This document shows positions 8,776 through 18,223 of a stretch of DNA of 64,000 nt, piece by piece. The stretch comes from Candidatus Cloacimonadota bacterium (lineage in GTDB: Bacteria; Cloacimonadota; Cloacimonadia; Cloacimonadales; Cloacimonadaceae): contig JAEZUG010000034.1 in the NCBI GenBank assembly GCA_023421135.1, positions 1 through 64,000 of the forward strand, given 5' to 3'. A model generated the notes under the pieces. It did no database searches. It saw only the letters and a list, made by a program, of their open reading frames with translations, and was not told the origin of the DNA. The translations under genes were made by a program, and so were the position numbers. Positions within the stretch are counted from its first letter, which is position 1; each line of letters opens with the position of its first letter.

Positions 8776-9346
8776 CTTCCTTCTGCTTCTGGTCTTACTG
8801 CTCAGCTTGCTGGCGGCTTCCTGCCGCAATCCCTTTCGCCCCAGCCTTACTTACAACACCGGAGACGGCTTGGCAAATACCAATCCCAAACAGCTTTTAG
8901 AGAGCCTGGAGCGTGCCTATCAGGATAAGAATCTGGATCTCTATAAGAAGCTGCTCTCGCCGGATTTCCGCTTTGAGTTGCTCTCCAGCGAGGTCAATCA
9001 GATCGGCATAGACGTCAATAACGATGGTATTCGCGACTCCTGGTGGGGCTATGAGCAGGAAGTTCAGCTTACGGAAAACCTCTTTAAATATGGCTCTTCG
9101 GATGGGATTTATCCCCCGCCCGATCAGATCTCGCTGCGCCTGCAGATTCCTCCGGAAAACATGTGGGATATCGATCCCGAGAGTGGTCATGAGGATTGGG
9201 TGGTGATCCCTTGTGTCTTTGATCTGTCGCTCACCTTTCTCAGCAGTAACACGGTTTTGGGTGCCAGCGGAGTGGCGCGGTTTTACATCAAGCCGATCGG
9301 GGGACGCTGGTTTATTGCAATTTGGAGAGACGAATCGAACCTCTGA
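8759..9346 (+). CDS. Small predicted lipoprotein, possible paralogue of its neighbour
   Basis: 195 residues with a lipoprotein signal ending LAASC (Cys22). The mature part starts with PKQLLESLERAYQDKNLDLYKKLLSPDFRFEL, a pattern common in NTF2-like (nuclear transport factor 2 fold) domains. It ends GGRWFIAIWRDE, which parallels the GYWYIYRWYDY ending of the preceding protein. It contains a DVNNDGIRDSW stretch resembling a calcium-binding loop. The start lies inside the previous gene and its end overlaps ruvX by 25 bases, so the three are translationally coupled. The exact function is unknown. Confidence 0.75.
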   Translation: MSIRNSFLLLLVLLLSLLAASCRNPFRPSLTYNTGDGLANTNPKQLLESLERAYQDKNLDLYKKLLSPDFRFELLSSEVNQIGIDVNNDGIRDSWWGYEQEVQLTENLFKYGSSDGIYPPPDQISLRLQIPPENMWDIDPESGHEDWVVIPCVFDLSLTFLSSNTVLGASGVARFYIKPIGGRWFIAIWRDESNL

Positions 9347-9762
9347 AGCCTGAAGGACGCATCCTGGCCGTGGATTACGGTGAAAAGCGGATCGGTCTGG
9401 CACTCAGCGATCCCTTGAGGATCTTTGCCAAGCCGTATCTGATGCTGGAAAACCAGGGCTTGGAAGCTCTGGTGCATTCTCTGAAGGAGATTATCAAAAG
9501 CTCTTCCGTGCAGCAGGTGGTGCTGGGCATTCCCTGGGCTATCGACGGAAGATTAACTCCCAAGACAGAAGAAACCCTGCTGGTTCTGGAACACTTGAAG
9601 ACGCATCTGGAGATACCAGTGATTCCCTGGGACGAGCGTTATAGCAGCGATGAGGCTCATAAAGAGCTTAAAAAGATGGGAAGGAGCTGGCAACAGGCCC
9701 GCCAGGAGGTGGATGCCATAGCAGCAGCAATGATTTTAAAGAGTTATTTGGCCAGTCTGTAG
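9322..9762 (+). CDS. ruvX: Putative pre-16S rRNA nuclease / Holliday junction resolvase-like YqgF
   Basis: 146 residues of the YqgF/RuvX RNase H-like fold. First acidic motif AVDYGEKRIGLALSD (about residues 15-29), then GIPWAIDGR, WDERYSS and the C-terminal DAIAAAMIL carrying the last catalytic Asp. The family matures the 5' end of 16S rRNA in E. coli. The best start is TTG at 9322, inside the preceding lipoprotein gene; no ATG precedes the conserved AVDYG strand. mltG follows 92 bases later, and a ruvX-mltG pairing occurs in other bacteria. Confidence 0.92.
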   Translation: MERRIEPLKPEGRILAVDYGEKRIGLALSDPLRIFAKPYLMLENQGLEALVHSLKEIIKSSSVQQVVLGIPWAIDGRLTPKTEETLLVLEHLKTHLEIPVIPWDERYSSDEAHKELKKMGRSWQQARQEVDAIAAAMILKSYLASL

Positions 9763-9854
9763 CAGGATTTCCACAGATAATGGCAAAGAATCTATAAAGG
9801 TATGCAAAGACCACCGAGTAAGACCAATAGCCACAGAGATAAAGGAAAGTGAAA

Positions 9855-10901
9855 ATGCAAGAAAGTCAGGAACAACGAGAGATAATCTATGAAGATCCCC
9901 AGGGAGGCCGGAAGAGACTGGGCCTTATCCTGGTGCCGGTGCTGCTGGTTCTGCTGTTTCTGGGTTATCTGGCCTATCAGATCCTGGTTCCGGTGAGCTC
10001 AGACGAGATAATCTTAAGAGTGTCTCAGGGAGATAATGCCCGCAGTATTGCGCAGGATCTCTCTGAAGCGGGGATCATTCGGGACAGCCGGTTCTTCCTT
10101 CTGGTGGCACGATTTAGGGGAGTTGATCGGCAGCTTAAGGCCGGAAGCTACAACTTCGGGGGAGATGCCAATCTGCTGGAGACGGTGAACAGGCTGCTCG
10201 AAGGCAGCAGTATCGCAGTCAATGTGACAATTCCCGAAGGTTTGTCTCTATATAAGGCTCTGCTCAAGATAGCTCACAGCGGCATTACATCCTATGACAG
10301 CTTATATACTGCAGCCACCGATCCGGGCTTGGTGCGCCGTCTCACTGGAAAAGATCTGCCCAGTTTGGAAGGTTTTCTCTATCCCGAAACCTATCGCTTT
10401 GAGCTGGGCATGACGGCTGAAGATATCCTGGAAATTCAAGTGGCAGAATTCTATAAACGCATGCAGCAAGCTGGGATAGAGGCACAGGCAGACAGCAGTT
10501 TCTACAGCAAGCTCATCCTTGCCTCCATCGTGGAAGCCGAGACCATCTATGAAGATGAGCGTCCCACCGTGGCAGGAGTCTATCTGAACCGTCTGCAGAA
10601 GAACATGAGGCTGGAATCTTGCCCCACAGTGGATTATTTTCTGGAGAAGCAAGGGGTTCACCGTGAGATCCTTTTGATCCGTGATATCAACACTCCTGAT
10701 CCTTACAACACCTATCTGAATGCGGGTTTACCGCCCACACCCATCTGTAATCCCTCACTCAGTTCCATACAGGCTGTCTATCAGCCAGAGCAGCATAACT
10801 ATCTTTTCTTCCAGGCAGATCGCCAGGGGAGAAACGTCTTTTCCGTCACCTTTGCCGAACACCGCCGGAAGATGGCACAATTGCCCCGGCGTTTTGAATG
10901 A
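9855..10901 (+). CDS. mltG: Endolytic murein transglycosylase MltG (YceG)
   Basis: 348 residues from the ATG at 9855, chosen because AGGA lies eight bases before it; a GTG at 9849 would leave only two. A short cytoplasmic N-terminus is followed by one membrane helix (about 19-42), a LysM-like region (ILRVSQGDNARSIAQDLSEAG) and the YceG domain. The catalytic glutamate lies in ASIVEAETIYEDERPTVAGV (about residue 226). The conserved C-terminal pattern NTYLNAGLPPTPICNPS follows. The enzyme cuts nascent peptidoglycan glycan strands in the periplasm. No terminator is seen downstream. Confidence 0.95.
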   Translation: MQESQEQREIIYEDPQGGRKRLGLILVPVLLVLLFLGYLAYQILVPVSSDEIILRVSQGDNARSIAQDLSEAGIIRDSRFFLLVARFRGVDRQLKAGSYNFGGDANLLETVNRLLEGSSIAVNVTIPEGLSLYKALLKIAHSGITSYDSLYTAATDPGLVRRLTGKDLPSLEGFLYPETYRFELGMTAEDILEIQVAEFYKRMQQAGIEAQADSSFYSKLILASIVEAETIYEDERPTVAGVYLNRLQKNMRLESCPTVDYFLEKQGVHREILLIRDINTPDPYNTYLNAGLPPTPICNPSLSSIQAVYQPEQHNYLFFQADRQGRNVFSVTFAEHRRKMAQLPRRFE

Positions 10902-10937
10902 TGTGAGCTGAGAGTGTCTTTATCTCTTTTTTTCACA

Positions 10938-10967
10938 TTGACAAAAATATCAGCTTTGGGAATCTAT
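10938..10967 (+). promoter_or_regulatory. Possible promoter for the LPP20-like lipoprotein
   Basis: A perfect TTGACA (10938-10943) lies 83 bases before the gene. The -10 at 17-18 bp spacing (AATCTA/ATCTAT) is weak. Confidence 0.4.
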
Positions 10968-11025
10968 CCCTAGAGATCTGAAGAAACCTATTATCAAGAA
11001 TATTAAAGCCCTTTATGGAGGAAAA

Positions 11026-11583
11026 ATGAAGACCATGAAAGTTCTAGTCACAATCCTTAGTATCAGCCTGCTGCTCTTAGCCTTTGGCTGCGGAAGAAAC
11101 CGCAATACGGTGCGTCCCAGTGGCGAACCTGTTTACTATCCCGAGTGGTGGAATGCTCAAAATGATGAAGCCTATGTCTGCACCTATGGCAATGCCACCC
11201 GCGTGAGCGAGACTCTGGCGATGGAAACTGCCAAGAACCAAGCTCTGGCAACTGCTGCCCAGTATGTGGAAGTGGAAGTTCAGGCCATGATGAAGGTTTA
11301 TGAAGAAGAAGCCGGGGTGATCGATCCTCAGCTCCTGCAGCTTTCTCAAAACGTGATCCGTTCGGTCACCCAGGCACGCTTCAGCGGCATTGTTTACGGC
11401 CGCAGTGAAGTTCGCCAGGTGGTGGAACAGAATACCCCCCGCTACAAAGTGTGGGTACAGGCCAAGATCCCCAAGACCGAGATCGCTAGAAACACCGCCC
11501 GCCTGATCCGTAACGAAGAAGCACTTTACAATCAGTTCAGAGCCTCACAGGCTTTCATGGAACTGGATGAATTGCTCGACTAA
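11026..11583 (+). CDS. LPP20-family lipoprotein
   Basis: 185 residues. Signal peptide with lipobox LAFGC (Cys22), then a compact domain. The pattern PEWWNAQNDEAYVCTYGNATRVSETLAMETAKNQA followed by many alanines, and the later YKVWVQAKIPKTE, fits the LPP20/LPS-assembly-like lipoprotein family first noted in Helicobacter. GGAGG lies four bases before the ATG. A strong terminator follows, so it is a single-gene unit. Family members are outer-membrane or secreted antigens of unknown function. Confidence 0.75.
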   Translation: MKTMKVLVTILSISLLLLAFGCGRNRNTVRPSGEPVYYPEWWNAQNDEAYVCTYGNATRVSETLAMETAKNQALATAAQYVEVEVQAMMKVYEEEAGVIDPQLLQLSQNVIRSVTQARFSGIVYGRSEVRQVVEQNTPRYKVWVQAKIPKTEIARNTARLIRNEEALYNQFRASQAFMELDELLD

Positions 11584-11600
11584 TTAGTCCCTATAGTTAA

Positions 11601-11629
11601 GCCGCTTCCCAGGAAGCGGCTTTCCTTTA
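11601..11629 (+). terminator. Intrinsic terminator of the LPP20-like gene
   Basis: Stem GCCGCTTCC/GGAAGCGGC (11601-11609 with 11612-11620) with a two-base loop as drawn, so the top pairs probably open, followed by TTTCCTTT. Confidence 0.85.
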
Positions 11630-11727
11630 TCACAATACGTAGTCCCGGGATTTGTTCTCCAGAGGATCAATCCCGATTATCTTGTAATTAAGCTATCCAA
11701 GCCAGAAGCTTGGAGAAGGAGTTTATC

Positions 11728-14181
11728 ATGAATACTTGGATGAAGATTGCAGTTATCTTCGCACTTACTTTATTCTTCCTGTCTGCCTGCGACGAAAACG
11801 ATCCCCCCGAGGGACTGGATACTGCTGCTGCGCTAAGCCACTACTGGGAATATCAGACCGATCTCACGGGTGGCCTGCATGACCGTAACGCCACCATGGA
11901 TCAGATCAGTGCCAAATTCCTGGCTATGGGTGGTAAAGGCAGAGATGCCTGGACCGAGATCGATGCTTTGGTGAATACCTATATCGCTCAGAGTGAAGCT
12001 TCCGCGGAAGATTTTGACCAGCTTATCCAGGCAGAAAACGCCATCATTCCTTATGGTGAGGATAAGGGTATTCTCAGCAGCATCGCCGGAGGCATCTACG
12101 GTGTAGCTAAAAGCACGGTGGTTTCCAGCGGCAGAATGGTGCGTAGCGGATACCGGGTGCTGAGTGGGAAGAAGAGCCTCAGGCAGGTTCTGAACGATCC
12201 CGAGAGCGGTATCCCGATTGTGTCTTCCTTTGCAGAGACCATTGCCCAACACAATGCCGATCGCGATGCTTCCATCCGTCAGGCAATCCTTGAAAACAAC
12301 AACATGGATGGCTTTGTACCTCTGGATCAGTTCCCTGGTGAATCTCCCCAGGATAAGATGAACTACTATTTGAATCTCTCGGACGAGAGCCCTCTGAAGA
12401 TGAGCACCAGAGCAGATGTGATGTTTTGGGATGAAGAAGAGAGAACCAGAACTGCTGCTACTGCCCGCAAGCTGGGAGAAACCGGAGTCAAAACCGTGGC
12501 AGATGCTGCCGGCGGAGGTTTGGCAGGAGAAGTGGTAAACGAGATCATCTCTCAACACATGGAGCCCGGGCAAACCAGTGCAGATACTGGTACTCTGAAC
12601 CTGACCCTCAATCAGAATGCCACCGCTAACCCGCCTGTTACATCTCCCAAGACTATTATAATAGCCAAGGCCAATAAACCAGCAGACGATCCCCGCATCA
12701 CAGTGATCCCCAATGCACCTCAGGCTCTCACACAGCCTCTTCCCGAAGGTGAGTATAATATCATCATGATTGCCGATGGTTTTGTGCGTAGCATTGCCGA
12801 GAACTTGCAGATTGTAAGTGGTCAGGTAATCTCTAAGATGGGAGAACTCTATAAACTCTCCGAGAACGCCATAATTATCGACCGCATGTGGATGGATGAA
12901 GGACTGGTACAGATCAATCAGCCAGTGCATTTCCACCTCAACGCCCTTTCCACGATCGGGAAGAACCTCTCCTTCAACTGGCAGGTGACAGGGGGCACAT
13001 ATTCCAATCTCAGCGCTCAGCAGAATCACCTCACCTTCAAACCCACCCAGGAAAATGAATACACAGTCACAGTCACAGTCTCCGATGATGCCAAGAGCGT
13101 CAAAACCGCCAGCATGGTCTTCTCTGTGACAGGTGCCTCAATCACCGTAGAGGACTACACTATCCAGAGCAGCACTTTCAACGATTCCAAGCTCAATCCC
13201 GGCGAGAGTGCCACTCTGCAACTGGAACTGAAGAACAACGGCCCTGGTCAGGTGAGCGGAACTCAGAGTATAACAACTTTCGATGGCATCACCAATAGCT
13301 ATGGCACTGCTGGTATCACTGCTGCGGAGAACCAAAGCTGGATCATCAATGTTCCCATAGTGATTCCCCCCAGCTATTCCGAAAGCCAGGCTGTGATCCA
13401 GTACAACTTGAGTACTCTGAACCAAAACCAGATCCCCGTCACCATCACCGGACAGGTGGTCGTGCCGGTGGATTTCTACGTTGAGATAGACCAGCTCAGC
13501 AGCCCTGTGACCGATCGTGTAGTGACCATTACAGGAATAGTGGCAAATCCTCAGCTAAACAATGCTATCCTGATTGTAGATAACAACCCTGATCAGACCT
13601 TTGATCTAAATCTGAATAGCGGCTATTTCAGCCAGGATATTGCTATGGCAGGCTCGAGCTCCGAAGTGGATCACGTTGTCAAAGTAATAGCTGTCTCCGG
13701 TGGACTCACTGCCAATGCAACAATGTCTTTCTCTTCTCAGGTTGCCGAAGCAGCCCTGCAGGCCACTCTTACCTGGGATACCGATGGCACAGACGTGGAT
13801 TTCTGGATTACTGATCCCAATGGTGAGAAATGCTACTTTGGTAATGATTACACTGCTAGCGGACTCGAACTGGACTTTGATGACACCAATGGCTACGGTC
13901 CCGAGAATATCACAGCTACAAACATCATTCCCGGAGACTACCTGGTGCAGGTGCACTATTGGAGTGATCATGATTACTACAATGAGATTGTCTCAAACTG
14001 CGTGGTCGTGATTCGCCAGGGCTCAGAGAGTGCCACTCCCGTCACCTATTACGGAACCTTGTATGTGGAAGATGACGTCTGGACTGTTACTACCCTGCAT
14101 TATGATGCAACCAGAGGTTGGAGCTTCAGACCCAATAATAGCTATGGCAAGGTGAACAAAGCCAATCTCCCTGCCAAGTAA
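11728..14181 (+). CDS. Large multidomain lipoprotein with C-terminal DUF2135-like domain
   Basis: 817 residues from the ATG at 11728, six bases after AAGGAG. Lipobox LSAC (Cys21). An alpha-helical region (about 25-270) contains KTVADAAGGGLAGEVVNE. A PEGA-like strand (LTQPLPEGEYNIIMIADGFV) follows near 335, then a PKD-like module (FNWQVTGGTYSN, YTVTVTVSDDA), a CARDB-like module (LNPGESATLQLELKNNGPGQV) and another Ig-like stretch. The end is a DUF2135/YfaP-like domain (ATLTWDTDGTDVDFWITDPNGEKCYF, DDTNGYGPENIT, GDYLVQVHYWSD). A strong terminator follows. Cell-surface location is inferred; no enzyme motif is visible. Confidence 0.8.
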   Translation: MNTWMKIAVIFALTLFFLSACDENDPPEGLDTAAALSHYWEYQTDLTGGLHDRNATMDQISAKFLAMGGKGRDAWTEIDALVNTYIAQSEASAEDFDQLIQAENAIIPYGEDKGILSSIAGGIYGVAKSTVVSSGRMVRSGYRVLSGKKSLRQVLNDPESGIPIVSSFAETIAQHNADRDASIRQAILENNNMDGFVPLDQFPGESPQDKMNYYLNLSDESPLKMSTRADVMFWDEEERTRTAATARKLGETGVKTVADAAGGGLAGEVVNEIISQHMEPGQTSADTGTLNLTLNQNATANPPVTSPKTIIIAKANKPADDPRITVIPNAPQALTQPLPEGEYNIIMIADGFVRSIAENLQIVSGQVISKMGELYKLSENAIIIDRMWMDEGLVQINQPVHFHLNALSTIGKNLSFNWQVTGGTYSNLSAQQNHLTFKPTQENEYTVTVTVSDDAKSVKTASMVFSVTGASITVEDYTIQSSTFNDSKLNPGESATLQLELKNNGPGQVSGTQSITTFDGITNSYGTAGITAAENQSWIINVPIVIPPSYSESQAVIQYNLSTLNQNQIPVTITGQVVVPVDFYVEIDQLSSPVTDRVVTITGIVANPQLNNAILIVDNNPDQTFDLNLNSGYFSQDIAMAGSSSEVDHVVKVIAVSGGLTANATMSFSSQVAEAALQATLTWDTDGTDVDFWITDPNGEKCYFGNDYTASGLELDFDDTNGYGPENITATNIIPGDYLVQVHYWSDHDYYNEIVSNCVVVIRQGSESATPVTYYGTLYVEDDVWTVTTLHYDATRGWSFRPNNSYGKVNKANLPAK

Positions 14182-14222
14182 ATCATATAGCGGATAGGTG
14201 TAAGGCCCGTCCCAGAAATTGC

Positions 14223-14269
14223 CCGGGTGCTTGAAGCAGAATATCCCGCTTCGAGCACCCGGTTTTTGT
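14223..14269 (+). terminator. Intrinsic terminator of the 11728-14181 gene
   Basis: A 15-bp stem with one G-T pair (14223-14237 with 14248-14262) is followed by TTTTTGTTT. It lies about 40 bases past the stop. Confidence 0.85.
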
Positions 14270-14286
14270 TTCACAATATCTTTGTC

Positions 14287-14314
14287 TTGACATCCAAGAG
14301 GGGTTTACTATTGT
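14287..14314 (+). promoter_or_regulatory. Promoter upstream of the ABC-exporter leader
   Basis: TTGACA (14287-14292), a 16-bp spacer and TATTGT (14309-14314, four of six). It lies after the previous terminator and before the small frame at 14351, so it is the likely start of the exporter transcript. Confidence 0.5.
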
Positions 14315-14350
14315 AGTGCAAATATTTCTCGTATCAGGAGGTAAATATCC

Positions 14351-14431
14351 ATGAGACAAAATACTAGCTCTTTCGCACAGCCGCAAATAAGTGTAGTTTT
14401 CTTACCCCTGATCGGGTCTGCCGGGCTCTGA
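14351..14431 (+). CDS. Possible 26-residue leader peptide of the ABC exporter operon
   Basis: MRQNTSSFAQPQISVVFLPL followed by IGSAGL. The ATG is preceded by a consensus AGGAGG (14337-14342) at nine bases, and a TTGACA promoter lies about 60 bases upstream. The stop lies 175 bases before the exporter gene, and no other gene is in between. A strong ribosome site in front of such a short frame suggests a regulatory leader or a true small protein with a short hydrophobic tail. It is too short for homology arguments, so this is inference from signals only. Confidence 0.4.
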   Translation: MRQNTSSFAQPQISVVFLPLIGSAGL

Positions 14432-14606
14432 ATCCCCCGGGATTCACTCTAAATTCACCCCTCCCGCTCAACCGGTAAACAAAGCTCTATTGTAGCGTTT
14501 CCGCCGGGTATCCCGTTTAAACCACCAGGAAACACCAGTTCCTCACCATCAAGATCAAATCAACAGACCCGTTAACCCTTTTATTTAGCACATGGAGTTA
14601 GAAAGA

Positions 14607-16406
14607 ATGTCTGCTCTCAGATTTGTTTTGAGTTTTATGCAAGCCATGAAGCTGAAGTATCTGCTTACGATACTTTGCATTATACTGGCTGCTATCTTTA
14701 GTTTTATCACACCTCTGGTGATTCGTTTCACGGTGGATTCCATCATCGGTGGCAAAGCTGCGGAGCTCCCCTTTGGGATAACCATGCCCATAGATTCGGG
14801 CTTTTTCAGCAGTCACCTCAGTCAAAGCCTGCTTCTGGCAGCGCTATCCATAGTGTTCTTCAGCCTGCTGGCTCACAGCCTCACCTTCCTGAGAGGGAAG
14901 CTGAGCGCGGAAGTATCCGAAGAACTGGCTCGCAGAATGCGCACCCGGCTCTATGACCATATCCAAAGATTGCCCTATATCTGGCACAGCAAAGTACAAA
15001 CCGGGGATATCATCCAGCGCTGCAGCTCAGACGTGGATACCGTGCGCCGATTCATCGGCCTGCAATTGGTGCAGTTGGGCAGAGGTGTCTTTATGGCGCT
15101 CTTGATCCTGCCTATCATGCTTTCTCTGGATCTGCGCATGACCTTGGTCTCTACTGTGGTTGTGCCGGTGATCTTTGTCTATGCCTTCATCTTTTTCAAG
15201 CAAGTGAAGAAGAAGTTTCAGGCTGCCGATGAGGCAGAAGGCTATCTCACCACCGTGCTGGAGGAATCCCTCAATGGCATCCGCGTGGTGCGTGCCTTTG
15301 CCCGGGAGGACTATGAGATCGGTCGGTTTGAGAAGGCTGCCAGCGACTATCGTCTCAAATGCCGCAAGCTGATCACCATCCTGGCCTACTACTGGGCTTC
15401 TTCGGATTTTCTCTGCCTCACGCAGATGGCCATGGTCTTTATCTTTGGTATCGGCTGGACCATCCGGGGAGATATCTCGCTGGGAACCCTCTTGGCTTTC
15501 AGTACATATATCAACATGCTTTTATGGCCGATTCGCGAGATGGGTCGAATTCTCACCGATATGGGCAAAGCCCTGGTTTCTATCGGCAGGCTCCGGGAGA
15601 TTCTGGACAGCCCGGTCGAGACCATGGAAGCCCCTGTGCGCATCCCTGCGGGTTCACGCCTCCGGGGCGAACTGGAGTTCCGGAACCTGAGCTTTGCATA
15701 TGGCCCGGAAAACCCCATCCTGCACAAGATTAACCTTAAAGTTGCAGCAGGAGAAACCATAGTGATCCTGGGTGCCACTGGCAGCGGGAAATCCACGCTC
15801 ACTAACCTGATCCCCAAGCTCTTTGACAATTATGAGGGAGCCCTCTTGGTGGATGGCCTGGATCTGCAGAATTATCACCGACAGGATCTCCGCAAGCAGA
15901 TCGGCATCGTGCTGCAAGAGCCTTTCCTCTATTCGCGCAGTCTCTCTGCCAATATTGGCATGGCTCTGGCTCAGCAGGATCAGGCACGCATCGAAGAAGC
16001 TGCCCGCGAAGCCGCACTGCACAATTGCATTGCAGATTTTGAGCAGGGATATGAAACCGTGATCGGTGAACGCGGCATCACTCTCTCCGGAGGTCAACGC
16101 CAGCGCACTGCCATTGCCAGAGCTCTGGTGACCGATCCTGCCATACTAATATTGGACGATGCTCTTAGCGCCGTGGATTCGGAAACCGAGCAGGACATCC
16201 AAAGAGCTCTGTTGCATCGTAAAGGCCGCGCTACGACTATTATCATCACGCACCGGCTCACAGGCGTGTCTCTGGCAGATCGCATCGTGGTGCTGGAGCA
16301 TGGGAGAATCGTACAATCCGGTACACATCGGGAACTGATCGATAGTCCCGGTGTTTACCAACGCATCTGGAACATCCAGCACATGCTGGAAAAGGAAGCG
16401 GGTTAA
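14607..16406 (+). CDS. ABC exporter half-transporter with degenerate Walker B (subunit A)
   Basis: 599 residues from the ATG at 14607, which has GGAG nine bases upstream; an ATG at 14592 has no ribosome site. Six-helix transmembrane domain (about 10-310), then an ATPase domain: Walker A GATGSGKST (about 389), signature LSGGQRQR (about 493), Walker B ILILDDALSAVD (about 513) and H-loop ITHRL. The residue after the Walker B Asp is Asp instead of the catalytic Glu, exactly as in the degenerate site of heterodimeric exporters such as TM287/288. The partner gene follows after four bases. The substrate cannot be read from the sequence; lipid or drug export is the family norm. Confidence 0.92.
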   Translation: MSALRFVLSFMQAMKLKYLLTILCIILAAIFSFITPLVIRFTVDSIIGGKAAELPFGITMPIDSGFFSSHLSQSLLLAALSIVFFSLLAHSLTFLRGKLSAEVSEELARRMRTRLYDHIQRLPYIWHSKVQTGDIIQRCSSDVDTVRRFIGLQLVQLGRGVFMALLILPIMLSLDLRMTLVSTVVVPVIFVYAFIFFKQVKKKFQAADEAEGYLTTVLEESLNGIRVVRAFAREDYEIGRFEKAASDYRLKCRKLITILAYYWASSDFLCLTQMAMVFIFGIGWTIRGDISLGTLLAFSTYINMLLWPIREMGRILTDMGKALVSIGRLREILDSPVETMEAPVRIPAGSRLRGELEFRNLSFAYGPENPILHKINLKVAAGETIVILGATGSGKSTLTNLIPKLFDNYEGALLVDGLDLQNYHRQDLRKQIGIVLQEPFLYSRSLSANIGMALAQQDQARIEEAAREAALHNCIADFEQGYETVIGERGITLSGGQRQRTAIARALVTDPAILILDDALSAVDSETEQDIQRALLHRKGRATTIIITHRLTGVSLADRIVVLEHGRIVQSGTHRELIDSPGVYQRIWNIQHMLEKEAG

Positions 16407-16410
16407 TAAT

Positions 16411-18216
16411 ATGGATATACATAAAGAACAAGAATTTACCAATAAGTTTGATTACAAGCTCTGGCTCAGCCTCCTAAAAGAGGCGATGCCTCACCGCAAG
16501 CTGATCATCATCCTGGGAGTGGTGATGGTGCTGAACGCCATGATAGACGTGGTTTTGCCCCTGCTTACCCGCTACGGAATCGACCACATGATCATCCCCA
16601 AAGACACCAGCAATATCATAGCTTTCAGCTCGATATATCTGGGTGTGATAGCAGTGCAGTTCATCCTGGTTTTCCTGCTGATCGATATCGCTGGAAGAGT
16701 GGAAACAGGCATGAATTATGACCTGCGCAACACCTGTTACCGCAAGCTGCAAAGCATGAGCTTCAGCTATTACGACCGCACGCCCACCGGCTGGATCGTG
16801 GCCCGGATGAATTCGGATATCTCCCGGCTGGGAGACATCGTGGCCTGGGGCATAGTCGATCTGGTCTGGGGTGTGGCGATGATTATCTTTGTGCTGGGAG
16901 TGATCTTCGTGCTCTCTTGGCAATTGGCTCTGATCCTGATAGCTCTGCTGCCTCTAATCGCTTTCATCAGCATCCGGTTTCAGATCAGCCTCTTCCGTTC
17001 CTACCGCGAAGTGCGCAGGCTGAACTCTATGATCACCAGTAGTTTTGGTGAAGGCATCCACGGTGCCAAGACCACCAAGACCTTGGTGCGCGAAGAAGCT
17101 AACCTGGCAGAATTCGTGGAGCTCAACGGCAAGATGTATCGCAGTTCCGTGAAGGCAGCCGTGGCTTCTGCGCTCTTTATGCCGCTGATCATGCTGGTTT
17201 CCTCGCTGGGAACCGCTGCTGTGATCTGGCGCGGTGGAGGCTTGGTGAGTGCCGGGCTGATCGGTTTTGGAACCCTGGTAGCCTTCACACATTACGTAAT
17301 GCACGTCTTTGAGCCCATCTCAAACGTCGCCCGGCTCTTTGCCGAGATGCAAAACGCCCAGGCAGCCGCGGAGCGGGTCTTTTCCCTCTTGGCACTGAAG
17401 CCCGAGATCATCAGCACTGTACCCTATACCCCCGAGTGGGATGCTCTGCCAATGCGGGGCGAGATCGAGCTACAGAACCTGGGCTTTGCCTACAAAGAAG
17501 GCAAGCCGGTCTTTCGGGATTTCAGCCTCAAGATCGCTCCAGGAGAGTCCATTGCTCTGGTGGGAGAAACCGGCACCGGTAAAACCACGCTGGTTAACCT
17601 CATCTGCCGGTTCTACGAGCCTCAGCAGGGTGCCATCCTGATTGACGGAAAGGACTACAGAGATATCCCGCTACCCTGGATTCACAAGCAATTGGGCTAT
17701 GTGCAACAGGTGCCGCACCTCTTTCAGGGCAGCATCATGGAAAACATCCGCTATGGCAGACTTAATGCCACAGATGAAGAAGTGATCGAAGCTGCCAAAC
17801 TGGTGCGAGCCGATGAATTTGTTCAAGACCTGCCCGGAGGCTACGACTATAAGGTGGGAGAATCCGGCAATCTGCTCTCCACGGGACAGAAGCAACTGCT
17901 GGCCTTTGCCCGGGTGGTGCTGGCGGATCCCGCTCTCCTGATCCTGGATGAAGCCACTGCCTCCATCGATACCGAGACCGAACAACTGGTGCAAGAAGCC
18001 ATGCACAAGGTTCTGGCAGGACGCACCGGGATCATCGTGGCGCACCGGCTTTCCACCATCCGTCAGGTGGATCGTATCCTGCTATTACATCAGGGAGAGA
18101 TCCTGGAAATGGGGAATCACAAAGACCTGATGCAAATGCGGGGCAGATACCACCAGCTCTATATGAACCAGTTCATGACCGAAGTGACGGAGCAGGAATT
18201 GCTCAAGGATGCATGA
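16411..18216 (+). CDS. ABC exporter half-transporter with intact Walker B (subunit B)
   Basis: 601 residues; the start at 16411 follows AAGGAAGCGGG and lies four bases after the partner's stop. Transmembrane domain about 20-320. Walker A GETGTGKTT (about 386), Q-loop YVQQVPHLF, signature LSTGQKQL (about 488, non-canonical Thr), Walker B LLILDEATASID with intact Glu, and H-loop VAHRL. The pairing of an altered signature here with an altered Walker B in subunit A places both changes in the same composite ATP site. This indicates an asymmetric heterodimer. No terminator is evident downstream. Confidence 0.93.
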   Translation: MDIHKEQEFTNKFDYKLWLSLLKEAMPHRKLIIILGVVMVLNAMIDVVLPLLTRYGIDHMIIPKDTSNIIAFSSIYLGVIAVQFILVFLLIDIAGRVETGMNYDLRNTCYRKLQSMSFSYYDRTPTGWIVARMNSDISRLGDIVAWGIVDLVWGVAMIIFVLGVIFVLSWQLALILIALLPLIAFISIRFQISLFRSYREVRRLNSMITSSFGEGIHGAKTTKTLVREEANLAEFVELNGKMYRSSVKAAVASALFMPLIMLVSSLGTAAVIWRGGGLVSAGLIGFGTLVAFTHYVMHVFEPISNVARLFAEMQNAQAAAERVFSLLALKPEIISTVPYTPEWDALPMRGEIELQNLGFAYKEGKPVFRDFSLKIAPGESIALVGETGTGKTTLVNLICRFYEPQQGAILIDGKDYRDIPLPWIHKQLGYVQQVPHLFQGSIMENIRYGRLNATDEEVIEAAKLVRADEFVQDLPGGYDYKVGESGNLLSTGQKQLLAFARVVLADPALLILDEATASIDTETEQLVQEAMHKVLAGRTGIIVAHRLSTIRQVDRILLLHQGEILEMGNHKDLMQMRGRYHQLYMNQFMTEVTEQELLKDA

Positions 18217-18223
18217 TTACGAT

